Positions 53,409-61,574 of a stretch of 64,000 nt of DNA are shown here, piece by piece; the first letter of the stretch is position 1; each line of letters opens with the position of its first letter. The DNA lies in assembly GCF_007828955.1 (NCBI RefSeq), contig NZ_VIVR01000001.1:7750001-7814000 (forward strand). The letters run 5' to 3'. The translations under genes were made by a program, and so were the position numbers. Below the pieces are notes generated by a model, which saw only the letters and a list, made by a program, of their open reading frames with translations, did no database searches and was not told the origin of the DNA. Source of the DNA: Kitasatospora atroaurantiaca (GTDB taxonomy: Bacteria; Actinomycetota; Actinomycetes; Streptomycetales; Streptomycetaceae).

Positions 53409-54334
53409 CGTTCATCGACGAGCACCGGGGCCGCTTCGGCGGCGTCGAGCCGATCTGCCGCGTTCTCACCGAGCACGGCTGCAGCATCGCCCCCTCCACC
53501 TACTACGCCCAGCACAAGCGCCTGGTCTCGCCGTGTGCTCGCACTCTGCGCGACGAGGAACTCAAGCCGCTGATCAAGGAGGTCCATGACACCAACTACC
53601 GCGTCTACGGGGCCCGGAAAGTCTGGCGCGAGCTGCAACGCCAAGGCCACGAGGTGGCCCGCTGCACCGTCGAACGCCTGATGCGTGAACTCGGCATCGC
53701 CGGCGCCGTGCGTGGCAAGAAGGTGATCACCACCATCCCCGACCCGGCCGCCGTTCGCGCCCCGGACCTGGTGGACCGTCAGTTCGTCGCCGGCGCGCCG
53801 AACCGCTGCTGGGTCGCCGACTTCACGCACATCGCCACGTGGTCCGGCGTCGTCTACGTCGCCTTCGTCGTGGACACCTTCTCCCGCCGGATCGTCGGCT
53901 GGGCCGCGTCAACGTCCAAGGAGACCCGGCTCGTCCTGGACGCGCTGGACATGGCGCTGTGGCAGCGCGACCGTGACGGGTTCCCCCACCAGAGAGGCGA
54001 GTTGATACATCACTCGGATGCCGGGTCGCAGTACACGAGTTTCCGGCTCGCCGAGCACCTGGACGCCGTCGGCATCGCGGCCTCGATCGGATCCGTCGGC
54101 GACGCCTACGACAACGCCCTGATGGAATCCACCATCGGCCTCTACAAAACGGAGCTGATCAAGCCCGGCCGGCCCTGGAAGACCCTCGCCCAGGTCGAGC
54201 TCGCCACAGCCGAGTGGACCGACTGGTACTGCCACCGGCGACTCCACGGTGAGATAGGCCACGTCCCACCCGCCGAATACGAGACCGCCTACTACCTCAC
54301 AGCCACAAAACCCCAGGTCACAACCACAACCTGA
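53402..54334 (+). CDS. IS3-family transposase OrfB, expressed by -1 frameshift
   Basis: About 310 residues: LVAFIDEHRGRFGGVEPICR at the start, then the rve core with NRCWVADFTHIATWS, ELIHHSDAGSQYTSFRLAEH and DAYDNALMESTIGLYKTELI. All three DDE residues are present and the frame is intact, so this element may be active. There is no independent start near 53402; the first in-frame ATG is at 53654, inside the core. Confidence 0.9.
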   Translation, partial: LVAFIDEHRGRFGGVEPICRVLTEHGCSIAPSTYYAQHKRLVSPCARTLRDEELKPLIKEVHDTNYRVYGARKVWRELQRQGHEVARCTVERLMRELGIAGAVRGKKVITTIPDPAAVRAPDLVDRQFVAGAPNRCWVADFTHIATWSGVVYVAFVVDTFSRRIVGWAASTSKETRLVLDALDMALWQRDRDGFPHQRGELIHHSDAGSQYTSFRLAEHLDAVGIAASIGSVGDAYDNALMESTIGLYKTELIKPGRPWKTLAQVELATAEWTDWYCHRRLHGEIGHVPPAEYETAYYLTATKPQVTTTT

Positions 54335-54362
54335 GCTCTCTACCGAACCCGGGGCGGTTCAA

Positions 54363-54762
54363 TCACGTGATCCGGCAGTACTTCCCCGGCCGCCTGCGGA
54401 CCTGGTTCCTCACCGACGCCGGCCGAGAGATCGCGGGCGAGTTCCCCGAACTGGCAGGCCTGGACAGCCCCGTCCCGAGACTGGACGCCGACCGGGCTCT
54501 GCTCAACGCGGCGCACACCGAGGACGTGTTCCGGGCCCACCTGCTGTTCCTGCGCGACGCCCGCAAGCGCCGTGACGAATACGGTCCGCTGGACTGGGTG
54601 CCGGAGGTCTACCACCGTCTCTCCGACCGGCGTAGGGACGCACTGCGCGCCGACGCCCTGATGCGTTACACGGCCTCGACCCTCGAGGGCCGGATCCACC
54701 TGCGGGCGTTCATCGAGCTGGAGTTGGCGATCTTGAGTGCTGCGGGGGTTCACCAGAGATGA
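54363..54762 (+). pseudogene. Replication-relaxation family protein, truncated
   Basis: The frame reads VIRQYFPGRLRTWFLTDAGR, LLNAAHTEDVFRAHLLFLRD, GPLDWVPEVYHRLSDRRRDA and LRAFIELELAILSAAGVHQR. Streptomyces replication-relaxation proteins share xWxLTxAGR, an internal H-D/E block and LRAFIELDRATM. The start is removed by the IS3 and the last block is truncated, so this is a remnant of a plasmid or ICE replication gene. Confidence 0.6.
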
Positions 54763-54834
54763 CATCACCTGGCGGTGATTTCGCCTCTGGTCGCAGCTTC
54801 CCGAGCCCCGGGCCTCCGGGGCCCCGTTCACCGA

Positions 54835-55245
54835 TCAGCCGCAGTGCGACCAGCCAGATGCCCAGCTGATGCCTTCCGCGTAGCCGCCCCACGAGATGCA
54901 CGTGCCTGCGGCACTGAGCTTCACCGGGCCGGCGTAGTAGAGGTAGTAGCCCCCGTCGGGGGCCTCCTTGAGGTCGCTCTGCCGCTCGATGTGCACCCGC
55001 AGGTCGTACCTGGTGGTCCCGTTCGGGTTCCGCTTCCAGGTGACGGCGCAGTTGCTCGACCCGTTGTAGAACAGGTAGATGTCGGCCACCGTGCCGAGGG
55101 CGTGCTGGTCGATCAGGTAGTAGCCGCTGCCGCAGGCCCCACTCGGCGTCGTGGCCGCCTCGGCCGGAGCGGCCACGGACACCATTCCTGCGGCCATGCT
55201 CAGAACGCTGAGCGCGAGGGCCGCTATCCGCTTTGACTTGCGCAT
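54835..55245 (-). CDS. Spore-associated protein A (SapA)-like secreted protein
   Basis: A 136-residue secreted protein with a signal peptide (RIAALALSVLSMAAGMVSVA, cleavage after AEA). The mature part shows CGSGYYLIDQHALGTVADIY, YYLYYAGPVKLSAAGTCISW and a C-terminus SGWSHCG, with four Cys. These match my recollection of Streptomyces SapA (CGSGFGVID…GSVGTVYLLYN; FSYYAGPVKxxAAGKCVKWGG; HCG end). SapA coats aerial hyphae or spores; its function is unclear. The start codon at 55245 gives the standard leader. Confidence 0.85.
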   Translation of the reverse strand: MRKSKRIAALALSVLSMAAGMVSVAAPAEAATTPSGACGSGYYLIDQHALGTVADIYLFYNGSSNCAVTWKRNPNGTTRYDLRVHIERQSDLKEAPDGGYYLYYAGPVKLSAAGTCISWGGYAEGISWASGWSHCG

Positions 55246-55726
55246 GAGTCTCCGTTTCGTACATCCCTGCGATCTGCCGTAGGCACGATAGCAGCGACCA
55301 AGATCTTTTGACTACGGGTCAGTACGGCGGCAGACGACCGTGGCCGCTTGAGCGGCGCGGCACCCGGCAGCAACCGTTCGGCATCTGCGACATGACCAGA
55401 GCCTTTCACCAGGAGCACTCCCGATGCTGACCTGGCAAGTACCCCGGTGACGTCGAAACTCGCGAACATCACCCGTCCATGGTTCTCGTGTGTCCTGTGC
55501 CATGGAATCTTGATTGGTTGCCACTGAACTTTGACCACCGTCGGTTTGTGCCAGCGAAGTTTGATTGCCGCAGCTCAGGCTGGCAGTGCGGTGCGCGGCC
55601 CAGGGCAACCGAAGGAGGAATCGACGCGGCAGCACCCGCATAGGGCAGGGCGCGGGGCGGACGGCGAGCCCGATGCGGTTCGCCGTTCGCCCCCGCGGCG
55701 TTCTGACGTCCTTGCCGCGCGGGATG
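55246..55726. other. Intergenic stretch with a pair of IS21-like terminal repeats
   Basis: No gene recognised. TGCCACTGAACTTTGAC (55519-55535) is followed 30 bp later by TGCCAGCGAAGTTTGAT (55549-55565). Repeated TGCCA-N-GAA-TTTGA units are typical of IS21 ends, which carry several internal terminal repeats. No IstA or IstB frame follows, so these are probably leftover ends. Confidence 0.4.
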
Positions 55727-56860
55727 TCAGAATCCGATGGCCTCGCGCAGCAGCAGGACGGTGCCGCGCCCGGGCCGCGGCTCGGCGTTGAGGACGAGCA
55801 GACGGTTGACCGCGCTCGGTTGCCCGTAGACCGCCTTGGCGCGGGCGGTTTCCAGCGGGAGGGCGTGCTCCTCGACCCGGCGCAGTGCGGTGTTCAGGTC
55901 GGGCACCACCTTCTGTGCCCCGACGACCCAGATCGCCCTTGCTGCGCCGCCGGAGGCGGGCAGCTGGCTGCCGCTGCCGGAGGCGAGGACGAGTGAGCCG
56001 GTCTCGGTGACGGCCGTGACGCTGGCGACGAAGACGTCGGGGGTGGCGGCCAGTCGGCGGATCTGGTCGGACTCGGTGGCGCGGTCCATCTTCAGCACGC
56101 GCGGCCGGATGGCCTGGTAGCGGTCGCCCGTCTCGATGTCCTGCGCGATGCCGGAGAGCCGAAGTGTCTCGCTGGCCCCGGTGAACACGCCCGCGCCCTC
56201 CGGTATCAGATCCTTGATGCGGGCGCGGGCCGCCGCGGCGTCGTCGAGCAGTTCGGCGGTAAAGCCGTTCGCCCGCAGCGCGGCGATCGCGCGGTCCAGC
56301 CGTTCGGCGGACGCCGGTGCGCTGTAGTCGGCGGCCGCCCCGGTGGCCGGTGCGTCCGCCTCACCGGCACCCGATGCCCGACCGGTGTCTCCGGCCTTGC
56401 CGGAGCCGTGCGCCTGAGCGTCGGGGTCGGGCGCAAAACCCCGCAGCGGGGTGGTGTCGACGTACCTGACCTCGTAGACCCGCTCGGCGAACTTCCATCC
56501 CTCCGGAGTACGCCGGTAGGTGTCGTGGTAGATGGCGAAGTTCAGGCCCGATTGGCCGTCGAGCACACGCGCGATCTCCTGTATGTACGTGCGACCCGTG
56601 GCGGCATCGCCGTCGATCCGGACTGTGCCCGGGTGGCTGTTCTGCACGAAGAAGTCCCACTGGCTTTGCAGGCGTTCGCCACCGGTCCGGATCTCCTCCC
56701 GGCCGATGAGCTCGACCGGGACGTTGGGCATGCGCAGAACCCCGTCGGGGGTGAACAGCGCGGCGAGTCGGGCGCGGTCGCGCATCATCGCCGCGTCGGT
56801 GAACTCGCCGCGCAGCGCCTCGATCTCGACGCGGTCAGCGATCTCCTGGAAGTCGTTCAT
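55727..56860 (-). CDS. SnoaL/NTF2-like and LUD (LutC/YkgG-like) domain fusion
   Basis: A 377-residue soluble protein. Residues 1-140 are a SnoaL-type fold (MNDFQEIADRVEIEALRGEF; YHDTYRRTPEGWKFAERVYE). After a Gly/Ala linker (140-175), residues 180-375 are an LUD domain (AAARARIKDLIPEGAGVFTG; VFVASVTAVTETGSLVLASG; GAARAIWVVGAQKVVPDLNT), the fold of the lactate-utilisation subunit LutC. The function of the fusion is unknown. Its promoter mirrors that of the divergent ECF41 sigma gene, so it is probably a target of that sigma factor, whose own C-terminus is also SnoaL-like. Confidence 0.85.
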   Translation of the reverse strand: MNDFQEIADRVEIEALRGEFTDAAMMRDRARLAALFTPDGVLRMPNVPVELIGREEIRTGGERLQSQWDFFVQNSHPGTVRIDGDAATGRTYIQEIARVLDGQSGLNFAIYHDTYRRTPEGWKFAERVYEVRYVDTTPLRGFAPDPDAQAHGSGKAGDTGRASGAGEADAPATGAAADYSAPASAERLDRAIAALRANGFTAELLDDAAAARARIKDLIPEGAGVFTGASETLRLSGIAQDIETGDRYQAIRPRVLKMDRATESDQIRRLAATPDVFVASVTAVTETGSLVLASGSGSQLPASGGAARAIWVVGAQKVVPDLNTALRRVEEHALPLETARAKAVYGQPSAVNRLLVLNAEPRPGRGTVLLLREAIGF

Positions 56861-56906
56861 GCTGATCTACCTGTTCTGTGGATGGTGCAGTCGCCTTCAC
56901 CAGTCC

Positions 56907-56971
56907 GACAACGCAGCCCCGCCGAATGTGAGGCGAGCCGCCGACCTCACATTCCGCCGCTCTGATTCGTC
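56907..56971. promoter_or_regulatory. Divergent mirror-image ECF41-type promoters
   Basis: A perfect inverted repeat GAATGTGAGG (56924-56933) and CCTCACATTC (56945-56954) places TCACA -35 elements facing both ways. Exactly 16 nt beyond each comes TGTC (leftward, 56910-56907) or CGTC (rightward, 56968-56971). ECF41 promoters have a TGTCACA -35 and a CGTC -10. The leftward promoter serves the SnoaL-LUD gene, the rightward one the sigma gene. Confidence 0.75.
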
Positions 56972-57012
56972 GTAATGGAAGAGGGAACGTGAGCGAGGGA
57001 GCCGGAGAGCGT

Positions 57013-57966
57013 ATGACCACCCCGTCGGGACAGGCACAGCGGCAGGCAGACGAGCAGCGGGACCCGGGACTGAGCAGGATCATGAGCGAGCGGCGACAAC
57101 TGCTCAATCTCGCCTACCGGATGCTCGGGTCCCTGGCCGACGCGGAGGACGTCGTCCAGGAGACCTACACCCGCTGGTACGCGATGTCCCGGGCGCAGCA
57201 GGAGGCCGTCGAGTCCCCGGGCGCCTGGCTGACGAAGGTGGCCAGCCGCATCTGCCTGACCCTGCTCGGCTCGGCGCGCACCCGGCGGGAGACCTACGTC
57301 GGCGAATGGATCCCAGAGCCGCTGCCCGACCCGGCCGAGTGGATCGCCGGGGCGGCAGGCGGCCCCGGGGCAGACCCGGCTGACCGGATCACCCTCGACG
57401 AGTCGGTGACCATGGCCTTCCTGGTCGTCTTCGAGTCGATGACCCCAGCCGAGCGGGTCGCGTTTGTGCTGCACGACATCTTCCGCTACCCGTTCGCCGA
57501 GGTGGCCGAGATCGTCGGCCGCAGCCCGGCGGCGTGCCGTCAACTGGCGTCCTCGGCCCGCCGTCGCATCACCGCCGCCCGGACCGAGGCGAGCCCGAAC
57601 GCGGCCCGGCAGGCGAGCGTCGTCCGGCGATTCAAGGCGGCCTGGGAGGCGCAGGACATCGAGGCCCTGCTGAGCCTGCTCGACCCAGGCGCCACCGCGA
57701 TCTCCGACGGCGGTGGCCGCGCCATCGCCCACCTGCTGCCGATCGAGGGCGCAGAGCAGATCGCCCACCTCTACCTCACGATCGCCCGGTTCGCGCCGCC
57801 CCGCACGATCCTCGAGCGCACCGTCAACGGGCTGCCGGGCCTTGCGGTTGAGTCCGAGGGCCGGATCGAGACGGTGTTCGCGTTCGAGGTCGCCGACGAC
57901 GACCGGATCACGCACATCTGGGCGGTGCGCAATCCGGACAAGCTCCGCCCATGGCAACTGTCGTGA
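57013..57966 (+). CDS. ECF41-group sigma factor with C-terminal SnoaL-like domain
   Basis: A 317-residue ECF sigma factor: sigma2 region (LAYRMLGSLADAEDVVQETY; SPGAWLTKVASRICLTLL), sigma4 (SMTPAERVAFVLHDIFRYPF), and a SnoaL-like C-terminal domain (AWEAQDIEALLSLLDPGATA). Both ECF41 hallmarks are present: the linker GEWIPEPLPDP and the terminal NPDKL motif. In this group the C-terminal domain acts as a fused regulator in place of an anti-sigma factor. GGAGAG precedes ATG 57013; the GTG at 56989 is only about 10 nt from the predicted transcript start. It probably activates itself and the divergent SnoaL-LUD gene. Confidence 0.92.
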   Translation: MTTPSGQAQRQADEQRDPGLSRIMSERRQLLNLAYRMLGSLADAEDVVQETYTRWYAMSRAQQEAVESPGAWLTKVASRICLTLLGSARTRRETYVGEWIPEPLPDPAEWIAGAAGGPGADPADRITLDESVTMAFLVVFESMTPAERVAFVLHDIFRYPFAEVAEIVGRSPAACRQLASSARRRITAARTEASPNAARQASVVRRFKAAWEAQDIEALLSLLDPGATAISDGGGRAIAHLLPIEGAEQIAHLYLTIARFAPPRTILERTVNGLPGLAVESEGRIETVFAFEVADDDRITHIWAVRNPDKLRPWQLS

Positions 57967-58574
57967 CCGTCCTCACGGGCCGGCGACAGGGGTCAAGGTA
58001 CAGCGACAACCGGTCAAGGTTCCCTACGTTGTTGACCGGGACGGGCAAGCCCTTCGTATGGTTGGCCCACCCAGGGGTGGAGGGTGTGGCTTTCAAGGTT
58101 CTGCCGCTTGTGGCTTCCGTCGCTCGGCCGCCCGACACCCCATGTCGGCGTACGCGTGTTTTCCCTGTACGCCGACACCAAGGCCTGAACTCGCTGTCGT
58201 GAGGGTCTCTGGAGTCAAGCAGCAGAGGCCACAGGCCCGTGCGGGTGCGATCTGCGTGCATCCGTGCCCACAGATCGGCGGTGGCTGGTCCGTCGCTCAT
58301 CCAGAGGGCCTGAACGTCTCCATCGCCTTCGTCTGATGTGATCATCCGGCCTGACGGAAATGGGATCTCGACGGCAGACAGGAGCTCAGGGTTCAGCAGA
58401 CAGGAGCTCAGGGTTCATGAGCGGATGCTAATCCCGGGCTCCGACCCTGGAGGTCTGTTCACGAGTCGGCCTGACCGGCGGTGAACGAGGCTGCCGAAGA
58501 TCGTTTCCCGGCCGTGAAGTGATCCTTTCCCGACTTGGGCCTGCTCGACTTCGCGAGCACCGGACGTCCCGATC
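57967..58574. other. Intergenic stretch with a strong hairpin and a tandem duplication
   Basis: No coding sequence recognised in 608 bp. TGTCGGCGTAC (58143-58153) and GTACGCCGACA (58167-58177) form a perfect 11-bp stem with a 13-nt loop. A 22-bp unit starting GCAGACAGGAGCTCAGGG is repeated exactly at 58374-58395 and 58396-58417. Both could be parts of a lost mobile-element end, a recombination site, or a terminator for the sigma gene. Confidence 0.5.
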
Positions 58575-59195
58575 TCACCTCAAGGACTCGGCCCGCTTGA
58601 CGGCTTTGGACGCCAAAAGGTGCATGTCTGCTGGTGTGAAGGGGCCGTACTTGGTGACACTCAGGTACACGAGGAGCTTCCCGCGCCTGATGTAGAGGGT
58701 GTTCCAGTAGGTCTGCTCGTAGTGCTGTGTGAAGTAACGGGCCTCGTCCCCGAGGTCGCGGAACTGGGCCGGGTCCTGCTCTGAAGGGTTATGGGCCAGC
58801 AGGTTGAGCTCGGCGACGAGCTGCGGGAGTCGGGAGGCGGCGTTCTCGGCGCTGTCCGTGCGCTCGAGCTCCTCATTGATCATTTCCAAGCCGCCGTGCT
58901 GCCCTACGAAACCGGTGGCCTGGAGCTTGGAATCGTCACTGCATGGAGCTGCCGTTGAGGTGCTTCCGAAGCCTGGCGGAAGGTCCTGATCAGTAATGAG
59001 CGCATGGCAAAGTGCCTCTGCGGGGCTGGAATTGGCGTCCGCTGCGCTCGGCGACGTTGTAGTCGGCGCCGTCGGCCGGACCGAGGCGTCGGCCGTGTGG
59101 GTGCTGCCGTGCGCCGAGGAACAACCTGAGCCGAGAAGGATCACAGCTCCTGCCAGGGCTGCCGTTCTGAGCTTGTCCATGTGTCGGTCATTCAT
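58575..59195 (-). CDS. Putative lipoprotein, 206 residues
   Basis: The N-terminus carries a lipobox (LAGAVILLGSGCSSAHG), then a Ser/Thr/Ala-rich spacer to residue 60 and a folded domain with two Cys (EALCHALITDQDLPPGFGST; APCSDDSKLQ) and strands (YWNTLYIRRGKLLVYLSVTK). It resembles the sensor-domain-like lipoproteins of mycobacteria and Streptomyces in general pattern; I do not recognise a specific family. A run of G (GGGGGGAA) supplies the ribosome-binding site for ATG 59195. Probably anchored to the outer face of the membrane. Confidence 0.75.
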   Translation of the reverse strand: MNDRHMDKLRTAALAGAVILLGSGCSSAHGSTHTADASVRPTAPTTTSPSAADANSSPAEALCHALITDQDLPPGFGSTSTAAPCSDDSKLQATGFVGQHGGLEMINEELERTDSAENAASRLPQLVAELNLLAHNPSEQDPAQFRDLGDEARYFTQHYEQTYWNTLYIRRGKLLVYLSVTKYGPFTPADMHLLASKAVKRAESLR

Positions 59196-59278
59196 ATGTT
59201 CCCCCCAAAGGGTCAGCGACGATTCGGTGGCGGAGCCTAACAGCAGGGGCTTGCTCCCTGGGAGCGAGTTCGTAGCTG

Positions 59279-59641
59279 GATGAGCTGGAGGCGAGGCTTG
59301 CCGTCCTCACTTCCCGGTTCAACGCTCAACCCGTTGCTCTGGGACCGCCAGTTGCTCGGCGGACCCAGCCAGTGATGGTTGCGGGACGGCTGGAGTGGGC
59401 GGAGGGGCTGGAGCGGATCCTCGCGTTGCTGGCCACCTCGGGGCGGGTGATGCGGGCTCGGGAGATCGCGTCGGTCATCGGCGAGGACGTCTCTCCCGCG
59501 CGGATCGAGACGACTCGGGGCCGGTGCAAGCGTCTGGTCAAGGAGGGCAAAGCCATCGAGGTGGAGCCCGGGGCCTTCCAGATCGCCCCGCAGGCCGCCC
59601 TTGCGGCACCGGCCGGTGGGGAGGCGCCCGGGTTGAGGTGA
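59279..59641 (+). pseudogene. Relative of the IS5 passenger (winged-helix) gene, lacking its start
   Basis: The frame opens just after a TAG and reads DELEARLAVLTSRFNAQPVA, then ERILALLATSGRVMRAREIA, VIGEDVSPARIETTRGRCKR and LVKEGKAIEVEPGAFQIAP. The last 60 residues line up with the passenger in the 48-50 kb IS5 (EIAxxLGxxxxPAKIE…RxKRLVxxGxxxExxPGxF). There is no start codon at the head of the frame; GTG 59372 is internal. Probably a leftover of a related element. Confidence 0.5.
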
Positions 59642-59822
59642 GGAGAGATCAGGTGGCGCCGCCGGGGGTCCAGCCCCGACGGGCGCCGATGGTGCGTCAG
59701 CTACCGCTAAGCGGCTTATGCATCTTCGAGCTCAGGGCGATACGCACGCTCGGACGGGCAGTGCCGCGAGTACGTCCACTCCCGGTCGCATACGTTCGCG
59801 GCCGGGACGGAATCGAGGCTCA

Positions 59823-60090
59823 ATGCCCCACGGTTCGATCAGCCCTGCTCCCGTCCGGCCATAGCCCGGCATCCAGCGCCGAGGCGAGGCGGGCGACAGT
59901 GGCCACGTCCGGCCATGATGTGCCGGCCAGCAGGTTTGGCGATGGCCTGCCGGTTCACCCCGGACGCGGCGGCGGCCTGTCGCAGACTCCACCCGCACTC
60001 GGTGAGGGCGACGGCGAGGCGGGCGGAGATCTGCCGCGCTGCCTCCACCCCGGGCTCGACGGCGGGGTCGCCTGGCCAGGCTTCCGGATT
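59823..60090 (-). pseudogene. XRE-type HTH gene, frameshifted
   Basis: The minus-strand frame reads EAARQISARLAVALTECGWS and LRQAAAASGVNRQAIAK, then shifts by one base to LLAGTSWPDVATVARLASAL and DAGLWPDGSRADRTVGH before a stop. Together they form a short XRE-like HTH protein of the type carried by plasmids and phages. Not functional as read. Confidence 0.6.
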
Positions 60091-60099
60091 GTCGGTCAG

Positions 60100-60830
60100 C
60101 AGTCGCCCTGGACTACAAGCAGGACCAGCGCGGCATCCAGGGCACCCATCTGGGCGCCGTCCTCGTCGACGGTCACCTTGCCTGCCCGCTCATCCCCAAC
60201 CATGCCGCCGCCGCGACCACCGGCCTGGACGACGCCCGGGTCCGCGATATGCCAGACGATCTCGCCCGGCAGATCGCCGCCCGTGAGCCGTTCTTCCTCA
60301 AGCTCAAACAGGGCCCCGACCCGTCCCACCATCCGGCAGCAATGCCCGGCCGCCGGGTCCTCCCCGTCGATCACCTGCCCGCGCTTCAACCGGCTCCACC
60401 CGCCCAGCCGCCGGACGCCTGCGGTGATCGACCTCACCGACGCGCGGTCGACCGCCGCTCACCCGGCGGCGAAACTGGCCGCCCAGATCGACCCTACCGA
60501 GCGGATGCGGCCTCCACCGGAGAAGGAATTGCCGAGGATCTGCCGCAAGCCAACGATCACCGTCCGCCCCGGCTACCTGGGCAGACTCGACAAGCTCCGG
60601 TAGGACCTGCCCCTACTCAGCCCCGCCTGGCACGACGCATTCAAGCCCGTCCGCGCGAACAACGAGGGCATCAACGGGGCCAAGAGCCACCGCATCGACA
60701 TCGCCGAGCCGAAGAAGCGCCTCACTCACGGCCGGGCCGCCCAGACCATCCTGATCGCGCTGATGATCTGCACCCTCAACCTGCAGATCATCCACGACTG
60801 GCAACACGCAACCGACAGCCCACATGGAGC
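60100..60830 (+). pseudogene. Transposase-like gene with several frameshifts
   Basis: Segments in different frames form one protein: LDYKQDQRGIQGTHLGAVLV and DDLARQIAAREPFFLKLKQG, later PAAKLAAQIDPTERMRPPPE, ITVRPGYLGRLDKLR, a stop at 60601-60603, AFKPVRANNEGINGAKSHRI and TILIALMICTLNLQIIHDW. The C-terminal pattern (NNEGINGAKSHRI…) looks like the end of a DDE-type transposase. Broken in at least two places. Confidence 0.55.
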
Positions 60831-61139
60831 GGCACCTGATCCGAGTTCGGCCCGAGGACATCGCCCCGGATGAGCCCGTCGAGGCCCGTCGGCTGAGGGA
60901 GGACCTGGCGGCGGTCTGGGGTGAGGACGACGTGATGCCGGACGGCGTCGGCGCGTGGATCGCGCACCATCGCGGCCCGAACACCCGCAGGACGTACGCC
61001 CGGCGCTTCCGTGTGTGGAGCCGCTACTGCCGGGAGCGCGGCCGGCACCCGCTCACCGCGGCCGCGCTCGGCGACGCTTTCGCCCGGCAGCTGGAGACCG
61101 CGCCCACCCTGGTGCGGGTCCGGGGCGGCGCGTACGGCG
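60824..61139 (+). pseudogene. Tyrosine-recombinase N-terminal fragment
   Basis: The frame reads MPDGVGAWIAHHRGPNTRRT, YARRFRVWSRYCRERGRHPL and TAAALGDAFARQLETAPTLV. This is the SAM-like core-binding domain of a tyrosine recombinase. The catalytic domain is absent: after about residue 105 the frame gives Arg-rich junk and another small gene begins in a different frame. Confidence 0.6.
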
Positions 61140-61559
61140 ATGGTGCCGAACGGCGAGCCGTACTCCGACGCGGACACGTACCTCGCTGGCCTGGCCCCCG
61201 GTGCCCACATCGACCACCGCGGCAGCCCCTTGTGCGATATCCCGTGGGTTCGCGTGAGTGTCCATCCCTCGGATTGACCGTGTTGTCCCAGGTCGGTACG
61301 GCGCGAAGGCACGGACGGCCCGAACGGATCATGATGGTTCTTCAGGATTCCCGACGAACCGTCATGATCTCCACATCGAACCACACGCCAGCGACCGTGA
61401 AACCCCTGGTCGGATCGATGCTGTGTGATCACCGACTGACGGGAACCCACGGGATTTCGCACACTACCGGACCAGCATCAACCCCGGTTTCGCCGACCTG
61501 GTCGCGAAGCTCCACAGCGCCGAACGCGAGCTCGCCGAGCTGGAGCGCGCCGCTGCGTA
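61140..61559 (+). pseudogene. Small gene interrupted by a MITE-like insertion
   Basis: ATG 61140 begins MVPNGEPYSDADTYLAGLAP and GAHIDHRGSP. Deleting 61231-61463 together with one copy of the flanking CT gives a TAC codon and restores the frame: YRTSINPGFADLVAKLHSAE, RELAELERAAA and TAG at 61557-61559. The restored product is a 61-residue acidic/helical protein of unknown function. Confidence 0.6.
61231..61463. mobile_element. MITE-like element, 233 bp
   Basis: The two ends are 30-bp inverted repeats, identical at 26 positions, beginning TGTGCGATATCCCGTGGGTT (left) and TGTGCGAAATCCCGTGGGTT (right, read inward), flanked by CT on both sides. No open frame inside. Precise removal restores a host reading frame, which supports a real insertion. 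The mobilising transposase is not in the window. Confidence 0.75.
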
Positions 61560-61574
61560 GACCACTGCTGGGGT

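Larger units (their letters stand above)
53031..54361 (+). mobile_element. IS3-family element (second copy, different group)
   Basis: Inverted repeats of about 25 bp beginning TGAACCGCCCCGGGTTCGGT at each end, enclosing orfA and orfB. Flanking trinucleotides differ (GCG and ATC), so no target duplication is present. The left neighbour is an IS630 fragment, the right a replication-relaxation fragment; the element marks a rearrangement junction. Confidence 0.85.
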
